Source of the DNA: Rhizobium sp. BK602
GTDB taxonomy: Bacteria; Pseudomonadota; Alphaproteobacteria; Rhizobiales; Rhizobiaceae
Direction of reading: 5' to 3'
Length of the DNA stretch: 64,000 nt
Assembly (NCBI RefSeq): GCF_014195095.1
Contig: NZ_JACIBC010000009.1
Location: forward strand, 1-64,000
Shown here piece after piece: positions 53,601 through 62,358 of this stretch; position 1 is the first letter of the stretch, and each line of letters opens with the position of its first letter. Under the pieces are notes generated by a model. It was not told the origin of the DNA. It did no database searches and saw nothing but the letters and a program-made list of their open reading frames with translations. Position numbers and translations under genes: made by a program.

Positions 53601-56113
53601 GCCTTGACCGGCAGCGTCAGCGAGCGCTCGACGGCGCGGCCGCCGGCCTCCTGCATGCGCACGGTGATATTGGCGTTGAGCAATTGTGTCGTCGAGGGCG
53701 TGTCGGCGATGGTGACGTCGAAGGTGGTTTTGCCGTCCTCGTCCAGCGCCTGCAGGTCCTCGAGCGCAACCTGCGTGCTTTCGGCCTTGTTGTCGCTGCT
53801 ATCGTCATCGCTGTCGTCGCTGGCATTCTGCCCGGCGCCTTCGTCGGCGAGGCCGAACTGATAGCCCTTGTAATCGTCGCTCTGGCGCGTCGGCTTCAGC
53901 GTCACTTCGCCTTCGAGGCTCAGGCCGGCGGCGGGAGCGCCGTAAAGATAGCGGCCCTCGATGCTGACCGGCGTCGGCTTGCCGACTTCGATCGCCTTGG
54001 CCTCGCTCTTCATGTCGAACTCGATGCGATCCGGCACGAAGTCGTCGACGAGGAAGGTCTGCGAACCGATGGAGGCACCCTTCGGATCGGTGTAGATGTT
54101 CATCGTCCAGGTGCCGCGAATCGCCGTCTGCTGCAGCGCCAGGTCGACATTGTAGCCGCCGAGCTTTTCGCCGGCGACGATGACGCGGCGGTCCTCCACG
54201 CCGTCGGGGCGCAGGAAGACGAAGGTGAGCGGCAGGTTCTCCACCGCCACGGAGCTGACGTCACGGGCAAGGGCGGAAGCATGCACGGTCTCGCCGGCGC
54301 GGTAGATGCCGCGTTCGGTCCAGGCCAAGAGGTCGATTGCGCCGGGCGCGACCCGGCCGGCGACGCCGCGGTCGGAGAGATCGAAGCCGGCGCGGGTCAT
54401 ATCGAGGAAGACGTAATCCTGATCGCCGTTCTGGGCGGTGATGACGGCCGGCGTCATGCCCGCCGTTCCGCGCATCAGCCCGGCGCTGAAGGTGGCGCGG
54501 CCATTCGCATCGGTCTTGGCGGTGCCGAGGATCTCGTTGTTCTTGGCCAGCAATTGCAGCGCGACGCCGGCAATCGGCTTGGCGCTGCCGAGCGAGCGGG
54601 CAAAGACGTTCAGCCCGTCCGTGCCGGCATAGGTGGTGATGCCGATGTCGGAGACCACGAACCATTGCGTGGCCTGCGTGTCCCATTCCTCGCCGCCGCC
54701 ATTTGCCGCGACCGCCGTCAGGACATAGACGCCGGGCTTGCGCTGCGGCAGCGCCTCGTCGACGGGGAAGCTGGTGACGACGTCCTTGTTCAGGTCCTGC
54801 TTGATCTCGATCGAGCCCTGCCAGACCAGTTCGCCGCTGGTATCCTGGATGCTCTGGGCGCTGTAGCCGCTCATCTGCGTCAGGAATTGCGAATTGGCGA
54901 GAAGCTGGGCGATGTTGCGGTCGCCGATGCGATAGAGCTTCAGATTGGCGCTGTTGGTGTTGACCGAGACGATCGGTATGCCGCGCCGGGCGGTCGAGGG
55001 CAGCACGAAATTGTCGCCGGTGAAGCGGATCGAGGCCGAGCGGTCACGGACATAGACGTCGATATTGACCTGCGTGGCCAGGTTCTCGTCGACGGAGGAG
55101 GGCAGGCCGGCGCGCAGCGCAACGCGGTAGTGCTGGCCGAATTCCAGGCCCTCGACGCAGATCTGGTTGTCCTTGGCGTCGACGCCCTTGGGGGCGGCGC
55201 CGTTGACCGTGACGAAAGGCGTGTAGTCGACCCCGCTCTTCACCAGCTTTTCGGAGAATTGCACGCAGGCGCGCGGCGAGGCATTGTCATTGTCGAGCGT
55301 ATTGCCGGTGACGCGGAAGCCCTGGCGGGCACGCAGATCGTCATAGGCGGCCTGGACGGCGGCGGAGCTGGTCAGCGCAAGACTGGCCTTGTAGGCGCTG
55401 AGCGCCTGGCGATAGGTCTGGGCGTTCTGCAGCGACGTGGCGAGAACGGCGAGCGCATCGGCGCGGCTGCGCGTCGTGCGCGAAAGCTGGTAGCCGTTGA
55501 GCGCGGCATAGGCGGCCTGCGTTGCGAGCGAGGTGTCGTTCGTCACCGTATCGGCGGCGCGTGCCATCTCCACCCAGAGATCGCCATTGTCGGGATTGAG
55601 CGACAGCGCGCCCTGGAAGGCGTTCAGGGCATTGTTGACATTGCCGGAGGTCAGCTCGATGCGGCCGAGCGCGATCAGGCTTTCGACGCCCTGGCCCTTC
55701 AGCTCGTTGCTGAGCGTCAGCCTGTCCTTGGCGTCGCGGGCGGCTTGCGTGAAGTCGTCGGAGAGGAAGGGAAGTGCTGGAGCCGCGCCGATATCGGGCT
55801 CGTTGGCAGCGGCTTCGACGATCTTGCCGGCGATGGCGCCGGGAAAGCTGTTGAGCTGGTTGAAGTCGGTCTTCAGGAAGCACCATTTCACCTTGGGATT
55901 ATAGGTGAAGGCCTTGCACGACTTGTCGCCGATACAGGATGCCGAGCATTGGTCGAGCGTGACGTTCTGCTCGGTGCGCAGGTCGAAGCCGAAATAGTCG
56001 CCATCCGGGGTGGTGACCACCTGGCGCTTGGTCTCGGCGCCGCTTGCGGGCAGCAGAATGGAGAACGTGGAAAGCAGAAGAGCGGAAAATCCGAGAAACG
56101 CGCGCTTAGACAT
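50603..56113 (-). CDS. Bacterial alpha-2-macroglobulin (YfhM-like), thioester-containing
   Basis: An 1836-residue exported protein. It starts with a signal peptide (MSKRAFLGFSALLLSTFSIL), then a PAN/apple-like Cys-rich domain (DQCSASCIGDKSCKAFTYNP), several macroglobulin domains, an MG2 domain, and the thioester domain with PYGCAEQTASSAMPLLYF (Cys1386 and Gln1389). It traps foreign proteases in the periplasm and may protect the wall when the outer membrane is breached. No lipobox is seen, unlike the E. coli lipoprotein. The start is ATG 56113 with GGGGGA upstream. It is the first gene of the pair with pbpC. Confidence 0.95.
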   Translation of the reverse strand: MSKRAFLGFSALLLSTFSILLPASGAETKRQVVTTPDGDYFGFDLRTEQNVTLDQCSASCIGDKSCKAFTYNPKVKWCFLKTDFNQLNSFPGAIAGKIVEAAANEPDIGAAPALPFLSDDFTQAARDAKDRLTLSNELKGQGVESLIALGRIELTSGNVNNALNAFQGALSLNPDNGDLWVEMARAADTVTNDTSLATQAAYAALNGYQLSRTTRSRADALAVLATSLQNAQTYRQALSAYKASLALTSSAAVQAAYDDLRARQGFRVTGNTLDNDNASPRACVQFSEKLVKSGVDYTPFVTVNGAAPKGVDAKDNQICVEGLEFGQHYRVALRAGLPSSVDENLATQVNIDVYVRDRSASIRFTGDNFVLPSTARRGIPIVSVNTNSANLKLYRIGDRNIAQLLANSQFLTQMSGYSAQSIQDTSGELVWQGSIEIKQDLNKDVVTSFPVDEALPQRKPGVYVLTAVAANGGGEEWDTQATQWFVVSDIGITTYAGTDGLNVFARSLGSAKPIAGVALQLLAKNNEILGTAKTDANGRATFSAGLMRGTAGMTPAVITAQNGDQDYVFLDMTRAGFDLSDRGVAGRVAPGAIDLLAWTERGIYRAGETVHASALARDVSSVAVENLPLTFVFLRPDGVEDRRVIVAGEKLGGYNVDLALQQTAIRGTWTMNIYTDPKGASIGSQTFLVDDFVPDRIEFDMKSEAKAIEVGKPTPVSIEGRYLYGAPAAGLSLEGEVTLKPTRQSDDYKGYQFGLADEGAGQNASDDSDDDSSDNKAESTQVALEDLQALDEDGKTTFDVTIADTPSTTQLLNANITVRMQEAGGRAVERSLTLPVKADGPRIGIKPEFDGDLAENSIGKFHVIAVGQDGRKQAMRGLTWKLLSVERDYQWYRSGNSWKYEPVISTKQVAIGTVDATADGVDISAPVTWGRYRLEVSTADTDGPESSVEFNAGWYVASTSTETPDALEIALDKDSYHIGDTAKLRVTSRYAGQLMVTAGAETLISMTTAEIGATGGEVDIPVTAEWGAGTYVTATLFRPGEAQESRMPMRAIGIKWAPVDPGERKLQVKLDAPQKTLPRQPLTIGLQVSGAGANEDAYVTVAAVDVGILNLTRYQPPAPDDWYYGQRQLGLEIRDLYGRLIDGSLGDTGKLRTGGDGGQAALQASPPTEKLVAFFSGPVKLDGEGKANVSFDIPQFNGTARLMAVAWSKTGVGHATQDVIIRDPVVVTASLPRFLAPGDKANLRLDIANTDAPAGDYRLAVTGNAAVTVDASAAQQTINLQPGGKYNITLPLTGGQPGAGTVSINLSGGSGLSLDQTVELPVRPAQLPLTTRRLVTLAPGKSLTVNAALLADSVLPGASVSVNVSRSSAFDVPALLMSLSRYPYGCAEQTASSAMPLLYFSELAKKNGLADDTEIRQRIQDAIYREMSYQSSTGSFGLWGPGSGDLWLDAYVTDFLTRAREEQYAVPDQAMAQALDNLQNALSANTNVKDNGNEIAYALYVLARNKRASISDLRYYADTLLNDFPTPLSKAHLAAALALYGDAQRSRNIFVDALQMSEKAAVTKVSFTRSDYGSSLRDGAAVLALAAESRPVPPIIPELATVVGKEWQTKSYTSTQEQTWMLLAARALQTGDDGLTVDVNGAAHTGTYMAQMTGDALIGHPLTVTNTTRQPLAAAVTTVAAPAAPLPAGGNGFTIERKYYTLDGEEANVSQAQQNERYVVVLHVTETNDWPQRILVTDLLPAGFEIDNPSIVNSAQLGSFDWLSDVEPAHVEFRNDRFVAAFDQTGGDRDLTFAYVVRAVTPGTYDHPAASVEDMYRPQFSARTAMGRMEVLAAQQ

Positions 56114-56314
56114 AAGTCCCCCCAACGCTGTCCGTTTTTGATTGGCCGCACTCTTCAAATTTCGGGCTGGTTTGTCAACCAAGCGTGGAGAAATGAATGC
56201 GCGGTTTGCGACTATGACGCTATATCTGGCGCAGGAAACGACACGGACAAGATGTAGCGGATGCGCGGTGACAGATTCTATCCGAGGCTTTGCTCTCCTG
56301 GTCATCTACGCAAC

Positions 56315-56346
56315 GAAAAAGGGCACCGGCCGGAAAGCCGATGCCC
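56315..56346 (-). terminator. Terminator of the aldo/keto reductase gene
   Basis: On the minus strand, GGGCATCGGC, a 6-base loop and GCCGGTGCCC are followed by TTTTTCG. It lies about 28 bases after the stop at 56374. The remaining 56114-56373 gap carries the upstream region of the macroglobulin gene. Confidence 0.8.
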
Positions 56347-56373
56347 TGTTGCACTGGATGCGCAACGGCGATC

Positions 56374-57369
56374 CTAGATATTTGTCATTGCCAGCGAGGC
56401 CTCGGTGTAGCGCTTGCCGGCCACTTGTTCGAGCGGGATGATGTCGCTCAGTTCGGCAAGCTCGCCGGCGGAAAGAACGATATCGGCGGCGGCGGCGTTC
56501 TGCTCGAGATGATGCAGCTTGCGGGCGCCGGGGATCGGCACGATGTCGTCGCCCTGATGCAGCACCCAGGCCAGGGCCAGCTGCGCGGCCGTCACGCCCT
56601 TGTCGCCGGCAAGCGCTTCAAGCCGGGAGACGAGAGCGGCATTGGCATCGAAATTCTGGTCCTGGAAGCGCGGCAGGCTGCGGCGGAAATCGTCGGCCGC
56701 AAGTTCGTCCGGCTTGCGGATTGCTCCGGTGAGGAAGCCGCGGCCGAGCGGGCTATAGGGCACGAAGCCGATGCCGAGCTCGCGGCAGACAGCCAACACC
56801 TCCTCTTCCGGATCGCGGCTCCACAGCGAATATTCACTCTGCAGCGCGGCGATCGGATGCACCGCATGGGCGCGGCGGATGGTTGCCGCGCCCGCTTCCG
56901 ACAGGCCGAGCGCGCGAACCTTGCCCTCCTTCACCAGCTCCGCCATGGCGCCGACCGTATCCTCGATCGGCACGTTCGGATCGACGCGGTGCTGGTAGAA
57001 GAGGTCGATGACATCGGTGCCGAGCCGCTTCAGCGAGGCTTCGGCCACCTGCTTGACATGTTCCGGCCGGCTGTCGACGCCGCTTATGGCGGCCGGCCCG
57101 GACTTCGTGAGGTCAAGTTTGAAGCCGAATTTGGTGGCGATGACGACGCGGTCGCGCACCGGCTTCAGCGCCTTGCCGACCAGCTCCTCATTGGTGAAGG
57201 GGCCGTAGACCTCGGCCGTGTCGAAAAAATTGACGCCGAGCTCGACGGCGCGGTGCAGCGTCTTGACTGCTTCCTGTTCATCGGAGGCGCCATAGGCGAA
57301 GCTCATGCCCATGCAGCCGAGGCCGACGGCGGAAACGGTGAGATCCTTGCCAAGCTTGCGGGTTTTCAT
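56374..57369 (-). CDS. Aldo/keto reductase
   Basis: A 331-residue AKR. The active-site tetrad is visible: Asp and Tyr in NFFDTAEVYGPF, Lys in VIATKFGF and His in LFYQHRVDP. The NADPH-binding end is VPIPGARKLHHLEQN. It belongs to the YakC/AKR13-like group that reduces aldehydes and methylglyoxal. GAGGA lies 8 bases before the ATG at 57369. It is divergent from a LysR regulator with a 137-base gap, so the regulator is a likely controller. Confidence 0.93.
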   Translation of the reverse strand: MKTRKLGKDLTVSAVGLGCMGMSFAYGASDEQEAVKTLHRAVELGVNFFDTAEVYGPFTNEELVGKALKPVRDRVVIATKFGFKLDLTKSGPAAISGVDSRPEHVKQVAEASLKRLGTDVIDLFYQHRVDPNVPIEDTVGAMAELVKEGKVRALGLSEAGAATIRRAHAVHPIAALQSEYSLWSRDPEEEVLAVCRELGIGFVPYSPLGRGFLTGAIRKPDELAADDFRRSLPRFQDQNFDANAALVSRLEALAGDKGVTAAQLALAWVLHQGDDIVPIPGARKLHHLEQNAAAADIVLSAGELAELSDIIPLEQVAGKRYTEASLAMTNI

Positions 57370-57506
57370 TGTCGTAGTCCTCTTGGGCTGTGTTGCGATC
57401 GGATGCGGCCGGGCTGGCCGTCCGCGCTGACAAGGAGAAGATAGAGGGCCCGATAATGAACAAAAACCCATGCAAATTCTAACAGGCTGTTCTATAATTT
57501 AGATCA

Positions 57507-58400
57507 ATGAATCGGACCCAGCTCTCTCAATTGGCGGTTTTCGCCGCCGTCGCCGCCCATCGCAGCTTCCGCGCCGCCGGCAAGGAACTGTCGATCGCGC
57601 CGTCCGCCGTCAGTCATGCCGTTTCGAGCCTGGAGGACAGTCTCGGCGTGCGGCTGCTTGCCCGCACCACCCGCAGCGTCCTGCCGACAGAGGAGGGCAG
57701 GACGCTGTTGCAACGGCTGGCGCCGGCGCTGGAGGAAATCGATATCGCGCTGGAGGATACGCTGGCCACCCGTGGGCGCCCGGCGGGCAATCTGCGCATC
57801 ACCGCGCCGCGCTTCGCCTCCGACCTGTTGATGGCGCCGCGGCTCGGCGATTTCCTCAATGCCTATCCGGACATCACGCTGGAGATTGCCAACGAGGACG
57901 GCTTCAACGACATCGTCGGGGAAGGCTTCGATGCCGGCATCCGGCTGGAGGAAAGCGTGGAGGCGGATATGATCGCGGTGAAGATGTCGCCCGATATCCG
58001 TACCGTCATCGCCGGCTCCCCGGCCTATTTCGAGACGAACCCCAAGCCGCTGCATCCGCGCGATCTCGTGCATCACCGCTGCATCAAGCGGCGCTTTGCC
58101 GACGGGTCGGTCTATCGCTGGGAATTCGAGAAGGATGGCCGCGAGATGATCGTCGCCGTCGATGGTCCGCTGATTGTCGGCGAGGACCGGCTTGCGGTCC
58201 TGGCAGCGCTCAATGGCGCCGGCCTCTCCTATTTCTTCGACATTCGGGTGGCGGAGGAACTGGCCGAAGGCCGGCTCATCCGCGTATTGGAGGATTGGTG
58301 TCCGCCCTATTCCGGCTTCTGCATCTATTATCCAAGCCGGCGCCAGATGCGCCCGGCGCTTCGGGCCTTCATCGATTTCTTCAAATATGCCGGGCCTTAG
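57507..58400 (+). CDS. LysR family transcriptional regulator
   Basis: A 297-residue LysR protein. The winged helix-turn-helix is in residues 1-60 (QLAVFAAVAAHRSFRAAGKE, APSAVSHAVSSLEDSLGVRL), and the effector domain follows from about 90. It belongs to the YafC/DmlR-like branch. It is divergent from the aldo/keto reductase, the common arrangement with the target gene. A TATAAT at 57493-57498 is so close to the ATG that the leader would be about 2 bases. Confidence 0.93.
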   Translation: MNRTQLSQLAVFAAVAAHRSFRAAGKELSIAPSAVSHAVSSLEDSLGVRLLARTTRSVLPTEEGRTLLQRLAPALEEIDIALEDTLATRGRPAGNLRITAPRFASDLLMAPRLGDFLNAYPDITLEIANEDGFNDIVGEGFDAGIRLEESVEADMIAVKMSPDIRTVIAGSPAYFETNPKPLHPRDLVHHRCIKRRFADGSVYRWEFEKDGREMIVAVDGPLIVGEDRLAVLAALNGAGLSYFFDIRVAEELAEGRLIRVLEDWCPPYSGFCIYYPSRRQMRPALRAFIDFFKYAGP

Positions 58401-58538
58401 CCCGGCTCCGCAATGCCGGACCGGCAACCGCCTTGCGACTGCCCCTGAAGGTGTTTTTGCGAGCTACTGACAGAAATCGGGTGGCGGGCATGCGATCAAT
58501 CGTCCGAACTGGCTGGGTAGACCGAGGAAGGGACCGCA

Positions 58539-59159
58539 ATGACGAGAAAACCCGGCTCGATGAAGGGGCTCGAGGAACTCGGCCGCGTCAGACTGTCGAA
58601 GAATTTCTTCTTCCGCGATTTCCTGCATTCGGAGATCGCCGATTTCTACCGCATTCCCAATATTCCGGAAGACCCCGACCTGGCGATCGAGAGCGGCCGC
58701 CGGATGTGCGAGGAGCTGCTGGAGCCGCTGGAGGCGACGTTTGGCCGGCTACATATCCGTTCCGGCTATCGTTCGCCTGCGGTCAACGCCTTCGGCAACA
58801 GGAACGGGTTGAACTGCTCGACCAACGCCCATACCGCCGCGCATCATATCTGGGACATGCGCGATCTGGACGGCTGCATGGGCGCTGCCGTCTGCGTCGT
58901 CGTGCCCTGGCTGATCGACCATTGCCGCGAGGAGGGTGATTGGCAAAAACTCGCCTGGTGGATCCACGACCACCTGCCCTATGCCTCGCTCTGCTTCTTC
59001 CCGAAATTATGGGCCTTCAACATCCAGTGGCACGAACGGCCGATGCGGACCATCCAGAGCTATGCCGGCCCGCGCGGCATGCTGACCAAGAAGGGCATGG
59101 CGAACTGGGAGGGCGATCATGCCGCTCTCTATGAAGGGCTGCCAAAGCTCAGAACTTGA
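58539..59159 (+). CDS. Peptidase M15-like protein
   Basis: A 206-residue protein. RLSKNFFFRDFLHSEIADFY near the start and LHIRSGYRSPAVNAFGNRN, then TNAHTAAHHIWDMRDLDGCM, resemble the substrate and zinc-site region of M15 DD-/LD-peptidase relatives (SGYRSPxxN, then a His and an Asp). The C-terminal part (LAWWIHDHLPYASLCFFPKL) could supply the third ligand in WIHDHLP. No signal peptide is present, so wall cleavage would need another export route. GAGGAAGGGACC precedes the ATG at 58539. The 3' end overlaps the convergent GNAT gene by 11 bases. Activity is uncertain. Confidence 0.65.
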   Translation: MTRKPGSMKGLEELGRVRLSKNFFFRDFLHSEIADFYRIPNIPEDPDLAIESGRRMCEELLEPLEATFGRLHIRSGYRSPAVNAFGNRNGLNCSTNAHTAAHHIWDMRDLDGCMGAAVCVVVPWLIDHCREEGDWQKLAWWIHDHLPYASLCFFPKLWAFNIQWHERPMRTIQSYAGPRGMLTKKGMANWEGDHAALYEGLPKLRT

Positions 59160-59592
59160 TGCGATAGCGGATAAGGCCATCACTCGTGATGTAGCTGTCA
59201 TAGAGCTTGCGGGCGGTGGCGTTGTTTTCCTCGGTATGCCAATACAGCCGCGCCCAGCCGTTCTTTTTGCAGAGGGCAACGAGATCGTCGAGCAATGCCC
59301 GACCGACACCCTGGCCGCGCGCGCCTTCATCGACGAACAGGTCTTCCAGATAGCATTCCGGCTCTCTGAGCCATGTACTCTCATGCGTCAGGCAAAGCGC
59401 GAAGCCCTTGACCTCGCCATCGACCTCGGCAACGCGCATGAACATGGCCGACGCCGGATCGAAGATCCGGCGCCATGTCATGTCGGTGATATCGGGCGCG
59501 ACGTCGGCCCTGTAGAAGGCGAGATAGCCGGCCCAGAGCTTGCGCCAGCGGGCTTCGTCTTCGGGCTTGGCGTCGCGCACGACCACGCTCAT
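59149..59592 (-). CDS. GNAT family N-acetyltransferase
   Basis: A 147-residue acetyltransferase. LEDLFVDEGARGQGVGRALL gives the acetyl-CoA motif (Arg-Gly-Gln-Gly-Val-Gly), and LYWHTEENNATARKLYDSYI is the later strand-helix typical of the family. The substrate is unknown. It reads convergently to the M15-like gene, with an 11-base overlap, and lies 30 bases downstream of the aldo/keto reductase on its own strand, probably in one transcript. Confidence 0.9.
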   Translation of the reverse strand: MSVVVRDAKPEDEARWRKLWAGYLAFYRADVAPDITDMTWRRIFDPASAMFMRVAEVDGEVKGFALCLTHESTWLREPECYLEDLFVDEGARGQGVGRALLDDLVALCKKNGWARLYWHTEENNATARKLYDSYITSDGLIRYRIKF

Positions 59593-59622
59593 CAGTTCGT
59601 CCTTGTCTCTTCGTCAGCCCAT

Positions 59623-60573
59623 CTATTCGCCGGCTTTGTCGAGCAGGGCCATGGCCTCGTCGGAAAGCTTGAGCTTCGCCGAATTGATCAGCGCGTCAAG
59701 CTGGCTAAGGCTGGTGGCGCTGGCGATCGGGGCGGTGACACCGCGCTTGCGCAACAGCCAGGCCAGCGCGATCTCGGCCAGCTTCGAACCGGTTTCGGCG
59801 GAAACCTTGTCGAGGGCCGCGAGAATGCGCAGGCCCTTGTCGTCGAGATAGGTGGCCACGCGGTTTTCGCGCGCCCGGCCTTCGGTGTCGGCCTTGCTGC
59901 GGTACTTGCCGGTGAGGAAGCCGGCGGCGAGGCTGAAATAGGTGATGACGCCGATATCTTCCCTGACGCAGAGATCCGCCAGCGGGCCTTCGAAACTGTC
60001 GCGGGCATAAAGATTATATTCCGGCTGCAGCACGTCGTAGCGCGGCAGGCCCGCCTTGGCGGCGGCGTCGAGCGAGGCCTGCAATTGCGTCGCGTCGAGG
60101 TTGGAGCAGCCGACATGGCGGATCTTGCCCTGTTCCTTCAGCTTGGCATAGGCGGCAAGCGATTCCTCATGCGGCGTGTCCGGATCCGGCCAGTGCGAGA
60201 GGTAGAGGTCGATATAGTCGGTCTGCAGCCGCTTCAGCGAGGCGTCGACCGCCTGCAGGATATAGTTCGCCTTCAGGCCCTTCTTGTCCGGCCCCATGTC
60301 CGAGCCGACCTTGGTGATGATGATGGCCTTGTCGCGGGCGACGCGGCCCTGCTTCAGCCATTTGCCGATGATCTCCTCGGAATCGCCGCCCTTGTTGCCG
60401 GGAACCCAGCTTGAATAGACGTCGGCGGTGTCGATGGTGTTGAAGCCGGCGTTGAAGAAGGCGTCGAGCAATGCGTAGGAGGTTTTCTCGTCGGCCGTCC
60501 AGCCGAAGACATTGCCGCCGAAGACGATCGGGGCGACGAAAAGATCGGTGTGTCCAAGCTTGCGCGTTTCCAT
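59623..60573 (-). CDS. Aldo/keto reductase
   Basis: A 316-residue AKR of the YhdN/Tas-like group. Tetrad residues are in NTIDTADVYSSW (Asp, Tyr), IIITKVGSDMG (Lys) and LYLSHWPDPD (His). The cofactor end is IASATSLSQLDALINS. It reduces an aldehyde or ketone with NADPH. The ATG at 60573 follows GGAGAGCCCAT. It shares only low similarity with the AKR at 56374, so the two are not recent duplicates. A long palindrome lies about 100 bases upstream. Confidence 0.93.
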   Translation of the reverse strand: METRKLGHTDLFVAPIVFGGNVFGWTADEKTSYALLDAFFNAGFNTIDTADVYSSWVPGNKGGDSEEIIGKWLKQGRVARDKAIIITKVGSDMGPDKKGLKANYILQAVDASLKRLQTDYIDLYLSHWPDPDTPHEESLAAYAKLKEQGKIRHVGCSNLDATQLQASLDAAAKAGLPRYDVLQPEYNLYARDSFEGPLADLCVREDIGVITYFSLAAGFLTGKYRSKADTEGRARENRVATYLDDKGLRILAALDKVSAETGSKLAEIALAWLLRKRGVTAPIASATSLSQLDALINSAKLKLSDEAMALLDKAGE

Positions 60574-60675
60574 ATGGGCTCTCCAAATCAGTTGAGCAAA
60601 AGACCGGCACGGAACAGGCCGGAGAGGGTGGGGACGAACAAAGCTATCGTCCTACCAATGGAAATGCCACTGGAG

Positions 60676-60717
60676 GCGGATAATTTTAGGTCGGATCGAC
60701 CTAAAATTTGAATCCGC
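60676..60717. promoter_or_regulatory. Long interrupted palindrome between the reductase and regulator genes
   Basis: Inner arms AATTTTAGGTCG (60682-60693) and CGACCTAAAATT (60697-60708) around GAT are perfect; outer arms GCGGAT (60676-60681) and ATCCGC (60712-60717) continue it. It lies about 100 bases before the reductase ATG and about 80 after the regulator stop. It could be an operator, a terminator of the GlxA-type gene, or a dispersed repeat. Confidence 0.5.
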
Positions 60718-60793
60718 TCTAGAATCAAAAGAGAGAGCATGATGTCGGCCGAAAACCGCTTACACTTTTCGGCATCGTGCTCGGACGTTTTCT

Positions 60794-61792
60794 TTATTCG
60801 GCTGCCGATCGCCGGTAGTGGCTGGGCGGCAGCTCATTGTATTTCGACCAGACGCGGCGCATATGCCGCGGCGAGGCGAAGCCGGATTTTTCCGCCACGC
60901 GCTCCATGTCCAGCCGCGAATTGGCGAGCACGTCGCGGGCGAGCGTGACGCGCATCAGATTGACATAGGCCGTCACCGACAATTCGGCATGTTCCTGAAA
61001 CAGCCGGGAAATATGCCGCGCGCTCATCGCGCCGATGCCGGCAAGCTCGGACAGCGACCAGCTGTGAGCCGGATCGGCCATGATCGCATCTTGCACCCGG
61101 TGGATGGCGGGGTGGACATGGTTGCGGCCGCTGAGCCAGGGCGAAAGCTGCGGCTCGGCGCCGGTGCGGCGCATGTAGACGACCATGTGGCGGGCGATGG
61201 TCAGCGCCGTCATCGGCGAGGTGAGTTTCGAGGCGATATGCAGCATCAGGTCGGTACCGGTGGTGATGCCGGCGCTGGAATAGCGCTCGCGGTCCTCGAC
61301 ATAGAGCCGGTTGTCGAGCACCCTTGCGGTCGGGGCATAGTGCCGGACCTCCTCGAGGCAGGCGGCATGCGTGGTGCAGGCGTGACCGTCGAGCAGGCCG
61401 GCGCGGGCGGCGAGCACGGCGCCCGAGCAGATGGTGACGAGGGTGATGCCGGGTCGGATGGCCGCCTTCAGCCATGTGGTAAGAACATCCAGTTCCGGCT
61501 CGACGTCCTCGGCGTCGGATGGCGGCGTCACGCTGCCGGAGACGATGACATAAGCGCCATCGGGAAGATGATCCGGCAAGGGGGAGAGATCGGCAAGCAT
61601 CAGCCCGACCGATGTCGTCTGGGACGGCCGGGCAGCGATGAAGCGATAGTCGAACAGGATGTCCTCCTGTTCGAGATTGGCGCGGCGCAGCACCTCCACC
61701 GGCCCGGCGACATCCATCAGCAGCGTGTAGGGCGGCAGGACGACATAGACCGGGATGATACGGCGATGGAGGTGTCTGTCGTCCTGGCTCAT
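60794..61792 (-). CDS. GlxA-type transcriptional regulator (DJ-1/PfpI plus AraC HTH)
   Basis: A 332-residue protein. Residues about 12-190 form a DJ-1/PfpI-like domain (IPVYVVLPPYTLLMDVAGPV, and the nucleophile-elbow-like TLVTICSGAVLAARAGLL). Residues about 225-332 carry the AraC double helix-turn-helix (SWSLSELAGIGAMSARHISR, LDMERVAEKSGFASPRHMRR). Such regulators often control neighbouring catabolic genes. The ATG at 61792 overlaps the stop of the isochorismatase-like gene by four bases, so the two are coupled. Three CGGACA repeats at 62428-62454 are candidate sites. Confidence 0.9.
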   Translation of the reverse strand: MSQDDRHLHRRIIPVYVVLPPYTLLMDVAGPVEVLRRANLEQEDILFDYRFIAARPSQTTSVGLMLADLSPLPDHLPDGAYVIVSGSVTPPSDAEDVEPELDVLTTWLKAAIRPGITLVTICSGAVLAARAGLLDGHACTTHAACLEEVRHYAPTARVLDNRLYVEDRERYSSAGITTGTDLMLHIASKLTSPMTALTIARHMVVYMRRTGAEPQLSPWLSGRNHVHPAIHRVQDAIMADPAHSWSLSELAGIGAMSARHISRLFQEHAELSVTAYVNLMRVTLARDVLANSRLDMERVAEKSGFASPRHMRRVWSKYNELPPSHYRRSAAE

Positions 61793-62358
61793 GCGGCGCT
61801 CCGGATCGTCGCGCCGGCAAGCGCGTCCTCGACCGTCGCGATGCGGGCGAAGCGGCCCGACAGCACCAGCTCCGTGCGCTTCTTGATGTCGTCGGCGCTG
61901 AAGATCGTGCCCGACGCATGCGTCATCGGGAAGGTCAGCGTCGCCTCGGTGACGTAATCGACATCGTAACCGAGATCGGAAGCATGGCGCGTCGTCGTCT
62001 CGCAGCACTGCTCGGTGCGGATGCCGGACACGATCAGCTTGCGGATGCCGTGTTCCACCAGCCAGACATCGAGGCCGGAGCCGACGAGCGCGGAATGGCG
62101 GTGCTTGTGGAAGACCGCATCGGCCTCCAGCGTGATTTCCTCGAGCTTGCGGACATAGCCGCTGGTCAGGCCGAAATGCGCATCGCCGTCCGCGACATGG
62201 AAGATCTGCACGACCGGAATGCCGCGCGCCTTGGCACCGTCGATCAGTGCCTGCAGGCGATCGGTGAAAGCCGGCAGGTCATCCGTTTGCCAGTAGGGGC
62301 GCTGGCGGAAGGATTCCTGCACATCGATGACCAAGAGGGCAGTATCGGCATGGGACAT
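61789..62358 (-). CDS. Isochorismatase-family cysteine hydrolase
   Basis: A 189-residue cysteine hydrolase. The triad is Asp12 (LLVIDVQESF), Lys85 (VFHKHRHSAL) and Cys118 (SGIRTEQCCETTTRHA; Cys119 is next to it). Members hydrolyse amides such as nicotinamide, ureidoacrylate or N-carbamoyl compounds, or the isochorismate ether. The ATG at 62358 has GGAG about 9 bases upstream. It is the first gene of a two-gene unit with the GlxA-type regulator, which likely governs it. The substrate is unknown. Confidence 0.9.
   Translation of the reverse strand: MSHADTALLVIDVQESFRQRPYWQTDDLPAFTDRLQALIDGAKARGIPVVQIFHVADGDAHFGLTSGYVRKLEEITLEADAVFHKHRHSALVGSGLDVWLVEHGIRKLIVSGIRTEQCCETTTRHASDLGYDVDYVTEATLTFPMTHASGTIFSADDIKKRTELVLSGRFARIATVEDALAGATIRSAA

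Noticed and set aside
50603..56113. Lipoprotein form of the alpha-2-macroglobulin
   Set aside because: The signal peptide ends LLPASGAET with no Cys at a lipobox position, so a soluble periplasmic protein is more likely.
50264..56257. A plus-strand frame of nearly 2000 codons with no stop, opposite the alpha-2-macroglobulin gene
   Set aside because: It mirrors a GC-rich gene read on the other strand, has the low-complexity Arg/Gly/Ala/Asp composition of antisense frames and no domain. The minus-strand product has a signal peptide, a thioester motif and a known partner gene.
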